Below are positions 22,447-25,410 of a stretch of 25,410 nt of DNA, one piece after another. This DNA comes from DATDPY01 sp964395765. Its GTDB lineage: Bacteria; Bacteroidota; Bacteroidia; Cytophagales; Cyclobacteriaceae. A program made the translations under genes and the position numbers. Under the pieces are notes generated by a model. It saw only the letters and a program-made list of their open reading frames with translations, was not told the origin of the DNA and did not search any database. Every line of letters starts with the position of its first letter. Positions within the stretch are counted from its first letter, which is position 1. The stretch covers positions 1 through 25,410 of the forward strand of contig CAYNCU010000027.1 of the NCBI GenBank assembly GCA_964395765.1, written 5' to 3'.

Positions 22447-23469
22447 TTATAGATTGATCTTTTTCAAAACCTCAACGGTCCGGGAGAGCATATCATCGGT
22501 AAAGTCGAGGTGGGTAACGAAGCGGATTTCCTGTTTACCGAATGGGGTGGCGAGAATATTTTTTTCCTGGAGAAGATTTATAATTTTTTTTGTTTCAAGT
22601 CCATCCGCTAATCTGAAAATCACAATATTAGTATCCACCGGTAATAGCTTGTCAACAAAATCAAGTTTTTCCAGTGCACCACCCAGTTCCCTTGCTCTTT
22701 TATGATCCTCTTTCATGCGGTTGATATGATGATCCAGGGCATATATCCCCGCGGCGGCAAGAATGCCGGCCTGGCGCATGGCTCCCCCGAATACTTTCCT
22801 TACTCGCTTAGCCTTTGCCATTAATGTTTGGGATCCGATTAAAAGAGAACCCACCGGTGCGCCGAGGCCTTTGGAAAGGCAGATTGAAATGGTATCGAAA
22901 TATTTTCCAAAGGCCTCCGGTTTCTCACCGGTTTCAACCAAAGCATTGAAGATCCGTGCACCGTCAAGGTGCATATTCAAATTATTTTTCGCGGCAACTT
23001 CGGAGATAGGGGCAATCTGATCCAGCGTATAATAACTTCCCCCTCCCTTATTGACGGTATTTTCAAGGCATACCAATGCACTGGTTGGTTCGTGTAGATC
23101 AATGGGTCTGATATTATCCTCCACCTGGGCGGCCGTGATCCGCCCCCGGTCACCGTCAATCAGTTTCAGTGAACACAGGGAATTATAGGCGACTCCGCCG
23201 GCCTCATAATTATAAACATGGGAGCGCCAGTCGCAGATAATTTCATCCTGCGGTTGCGTCTGTATCCTGACCGCTATCTGGTTCGTCATGGTCCCTGAAG
23301 GACAAAACAAGGCGCTCTCTTTAGTAAACATTTTAGCCGCTTTTTCCTGCAAGGCATTGACGGTCGGGTCTTCATCATAAACGTCATCTCCGACCTCGGC
23401 ATGCATCATGGCTTCCAGCATTCCCGGCGTGGGCTTGGTCACAGTATCACTCCGTAAATCGATTTTCAT
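22447..23469 (-). CDS. ltaE: Low-specificity L-threonine aldolase family protein
   Basis: PLP fold-type I enzyme cleaving L-threonine or L-allo-threonine to glycine and acetaldehyde. The 340-residue sequence starts with KIDLRSDTVTKPTPGMLEAM, the family hallmark, followed by GDDVYDEDPTVNALQ. PLP contacts: His84 in SHVYNYEAGG stacking on the ring, 'MHLDGARIFNA' with Asp169 and Arg172, and the Schiff-base lysine Lys200 in CLSKGLGAPVGS. GGAMRQAGILAAAGIYAL is also conserved. The gene begins 13 bases after the stop of the amidohydrolase gene, so they are probably one transcript. Related beta-eliminating lyases share the fold, but the opening motif favours threonine aldolase. Confidence 0.95.
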   Translation of the reverse strand: MKIDLRSDTVTKPTPGMLEAMMHAEVGDDVYDEDPTVNALQEKAAKMFTKESALFCPSGTMTNQIAVRIQTQPQDEIICDWRSHVYNYEAGGVAYNSLCSLKLIDGDRGRITAAQVEDNIRPIDLHEPTSALVCLENTVNKGGGSYYTLDQIAPISEVAAKNNLNMHLDGARIFNALVETGEKPEAFGKYFDTISICLSKGLGAPVGSLLIGSQTLMAKAKRVRKVFGGAMRQAGILAAAGIYALDHHINRMKEDHKRARELGGALEKLDFVDKLLPVDTNIVIFRLADGLETKKIINLLQEKNILATPFGKQEIRFVTHLDFTDDMLSRTVEVLKKINL

Positions 23470-23482
23470 AGGGTAAAAAATT

Positions 23483-25189
23483 TTAACGGTTTTCTTCAGT
23501 ACTATCGGCCAGATTATATACTACTTCACCGTTAATAATGGTCATACTTACCTTCGTAGATAGTATTTCATCTTCCGGGATTTTCATAATATCTTTTGAA
23601 ACAATGGTAAGATCCGCCAGCTTACCCGGTACGATGGAACCTTTAATATTTTCATCAAATTCCCCATAGGCAGCATCGAGGGTATAAGCACGAAGAGCCT
23701 GTTCACGGGTCATTTTCTCCTCCGGCTGGTAACCGCCCGGAGGCGTTCCCTTTAAAGTTTTCCGGGTAACGGCAGCATAAAAATTCGCAATGGGATCGAT
23801 GGGTACAACCGGGACATCAGTTCCTTCTATGATCTTCGCTCCGGTTTTAAGAATTTTCTGCCAGGCATAGGCACCTTCTTCGATACGTTTTTCCCCCAGC
23901 CTGTCGATGGCCCAGGGCATATCATATGACATGTGGACCGTTTGCATGGACGCGATCACGCCCAGTCGGGCGAAGCGGGGAATATCCTGCGGGGAAAGAT
24001 GTTGTGCATGCTCCACCCTGAATCTCGGGTTTTTAACATCCGGGTTTTCCTGGAACACTTTCTCGTAAATATTAAGTACTTCCCTGTTCGCACGGTCGCC
24101 AATGGCATGAGTACAAACCTGGAAGCCATGCCGGATACCCTTCATGGCCGTTTCATAAATGAACGCGGAATCTTCAACAGGACCTCCATACTGGCCGGGC
24201 ATATCGGAATAAGGCTGTAAAAGCCACGCTCCCCTGGAACCAAGTGCCCCGTCTGAAAATAGCTTAATGGAACGAATGGTGAGGTAATTATTTCCCAGGC
24301 CGATTTCAGGGCCTTTTTTCATATATTGATCGATCAGGCTGGTATCGCTCCCTAATATCATTACATATAGGCGTACCTTCATTTCGCCTGAATCAAGCAT
24401 ATTCTTGTATAAATCAATGGTACCGTCACCCACACCGGCATCATGGAAAGAGGTAATGCCGTTTCGAAGACAATTGTCGACCGCCAGGTGAAAGGCTTTC
24501 TTTTTTTCACTTATTCCAGGTTCAGGCACATATTTTTGAATAAGTCCTGTTGCATTCTCAATAAATATCCCTGTTGGGTTTCCTTTACCGTCCTTCATTA
24601 TCCGCCCATTGCCTTCGAATTTTGAATTACGCGATATTCCGGCAATTTGCATTGCCTTGGCGTTGGCCAGGGCGGCATGTCCGCTTTCATGGTATAAAAA
24701 GACCGGATTATCGGGTGAAACATCGCTGAGTAGCTTATGCGTGGGAAATCCTTCCACTACCTCGCCGGGTATATGCGCCCATTTGCTTTGATGCCAGCCC
24801 CTTCCGGTTATCCATTGCCCGGGTTCCGCATGACTTACTGCTTCCTTAACCTTCGCGATCAGGTCTTCATAGGATGCCACCCCTTCCAAATCAAGTTCCA
24901 TTTTGCTGAACCCCATAGGCATAAAATGCCCATGACTGTCGATTAAACCAGGAAGCACCGTCTTCCCTTTCAAGTCGATAACTTCCGTTGTTCCATTCCT
25001 GTAGGAAAGTGCTTCCCTGTTATTTCCCACATATATAAATTTCCCTTCGCGGCTCGCTATCGCTTCTGCCCTGGGTTGCTGATCATCCATTGTATAAATA
25101 TTCCCGTTAATCAGTATCAGGTCGGCGGGCTGGTTCATGGAGCAGCTGGTAAGAGTAAAAAGAAGAACAGTGATAATTAACCATTTCAT
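23483..25189 (-). CDS. Amidohydrolase family 3 (YtcJ-like) lipoprotein
   Basis: A 568-residue metal-dependent hydrolase exported as a lipoprotein: signal peptide MKWLIITVLLFTLTSC with Cys16. The small beta domain (LILINGNIYTMD... AIASREGKFIYVG) leads to VLPGLIDSHGHFMPMG, where His86 and His88 form the first metal site. 'FQVCTHAIGDRANREVLNIY', FRVEHAQHLSP and EGTDVPVVPIDPIANFYAAV supply later metal and catalytic residues, then 'LADLTIVSKDIMKIPEDEIL' closes the composite domain. Family members hydrolyse amides or related C-N bonds; the substrate here is unknown. Placement outside the cytoplasm suggests scavenging of an N-substituted compound, an inference. It is first in a likely two-gene unit with threonine aldolase. 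Confidence 0.92.
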   Translation of the reverse strand: MKWLIITVLLFTLTSCSMNQPADLILINGNIYTMDDQQPRAEAIASREGKFIYVGNNREALSYRNGTTEVIDLKGKTVLPGLIDSHGHFMPMGFSKMELDLEGVASYEDLIAKVKEAVSHAEPGQWITGRGWHQSKWAHIPGEVVEGFPTHKLLSDVSPDNPVFLYHESGHAALANAKAMQIAGISRNSKFEGNGRIMKDGKGNPTGIFIENATGLIQKYVPEPGISEKKKAFHLAVDNCLRNGITSFHDAGVGDGTIDLYKNMLDSGEMKVRLYVMILGSDTSLIDQYMKKGPEIGLGNNYLTIRSIKLFSDGALGSRGAWLLQPYSDMPGQYGGPVEDSAFIYETAMKGIRHGFQVCTHAIGDRANREVLNIYEKVFQENPDVKNPRFRVEHAQHLSPQDIPRFARLGVIASMQTVHMSYDMPWAIDRLGEKRIEEGAYAWQKILKTGAKIIEGTDVPVVPIDPIANFYAAVTRKTLKGTPPGGYQPEEKMTREQALRAYTLDAAYGEFDENIKGSIVPGKLADLTIVSKDIMKIPEDEILSTKVSMTIINGEVVYNLADSTEENR

Positions 25190-25410
25190 ACCGAAAGTAA
25201 TTTTTACAAATGAATATAATATTTTTTACAGATATCACGAATCCTGTTTTTATTCGCGCAAAAAGATGGCGAAAACCGTCAATCCATATACGGAATTCCG
25301 GATCGGGTGCAAATTCCGGAAGATCGAAGCCGGAGGCATGGATCTTTCTTTATAATGTTTTAGCCCCCTAACAGATTGGACAGGGATTAGTAAATTAAAT
25401 TACTAATTTT
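25190..25410. other. Non-coding window end, upstream of the amidohydrolase gene
   Basis: No gene recognised in 221 bases. On the minus strand TTCATTTG (25207-25214) is one base off the Bacteroidota -7 consensus and lies about 18 bases before the amidohydrolase start. A perfect 8-bp inverted repeat ATTAGTAA/TTACTAAT (25386-25393, 25400-25407) at the very end is followed by T's and may be a terminator or operator of the next gene outside the window. Confidence 0.35.

Overview
The window looks like a chromosomal segment from a member of the Bacteroidota, probably an uncultured or environmental lineage. Supporting signs are a TonB-dependent receptor of the Bacteroidota outer-membrane type, lipoproteins with short signal peptides ending in an S-C lipobox, a CarboxypepD_reg-like secreted protein, a decayed four-helix-bundle (S23-type) gene of the kind scattered through Bacteroidota genomes, start codons that mostly lack Shine-Dalgarno sequences, and moderate A+T-rich intergenic DNA. 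No phage, integrase, insertion sequence, CRISPR array, rRNA or tRNA was seen.

Layout. (1) 1-3362, plus strand: the C-terminal part of a TonB-dependent receptor, an MFS permease and two tandem AhpD-like (carboxymuconolactone decarboxylase superfamily) proteins, tightly packed and closed by a strong terminator. This reads as an uptake unit for an unidentified small molecule. (2) 3365-7342, minus strand: CPBP membrane protease, DUF2007 protein, CdsA, glutamate dehydrogenase and phosphatidylserine decarboxylase. CdsA and Psd belong to phosphatidylethanolamine synthesis; the dehydrogenase lies between them. (3) 7457-9832, plus: DusB, an overlapping EamA-type permease and a small helical protein of unknown function. 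(4) 10136-12675: two paralogous NTF2-like lipoproteins separated by structured intergenic DNA, then a convergent two-TM potassium channel/TrkA-N (RCK) protein. (5) 12975-13967: a four-helix-bundle pseudogene (early stop plus frameshift) and an orphan degenerate receiver-domain protein. (6) 14238-20683: an alpha-glucan storage cluster. It contains a GT35-like alpha-glucan phosphorylase homolog, a GT4/GT5-like glycogen synthase-type glycosyltransferase translationally coupled to a GH57 enzyme, and a convergent GH13 branching enzyme. (7) 20792-25189: an Asp/Glu racemase family enzyme, a CarboxypepD_reg-like exported protein, then on the minus strand an amidohydrolase lipoprotein followed by a low-specificity threonine aldolase.

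The strongest points for a second look are the phosphorylase homolog, which has Thr where glycogen phosphorylases carry the PLP-binding Lys; the MFS/AhpD/AhpD unit behind the TonB receptor; the clearly readable four-helix-bundle pseudogene; and the K+ channel with an altered selectivity filter. I did not find evidence for a wholly new defence or mobile system. Family assignments rest on motif recognition by eye; no database search was run.
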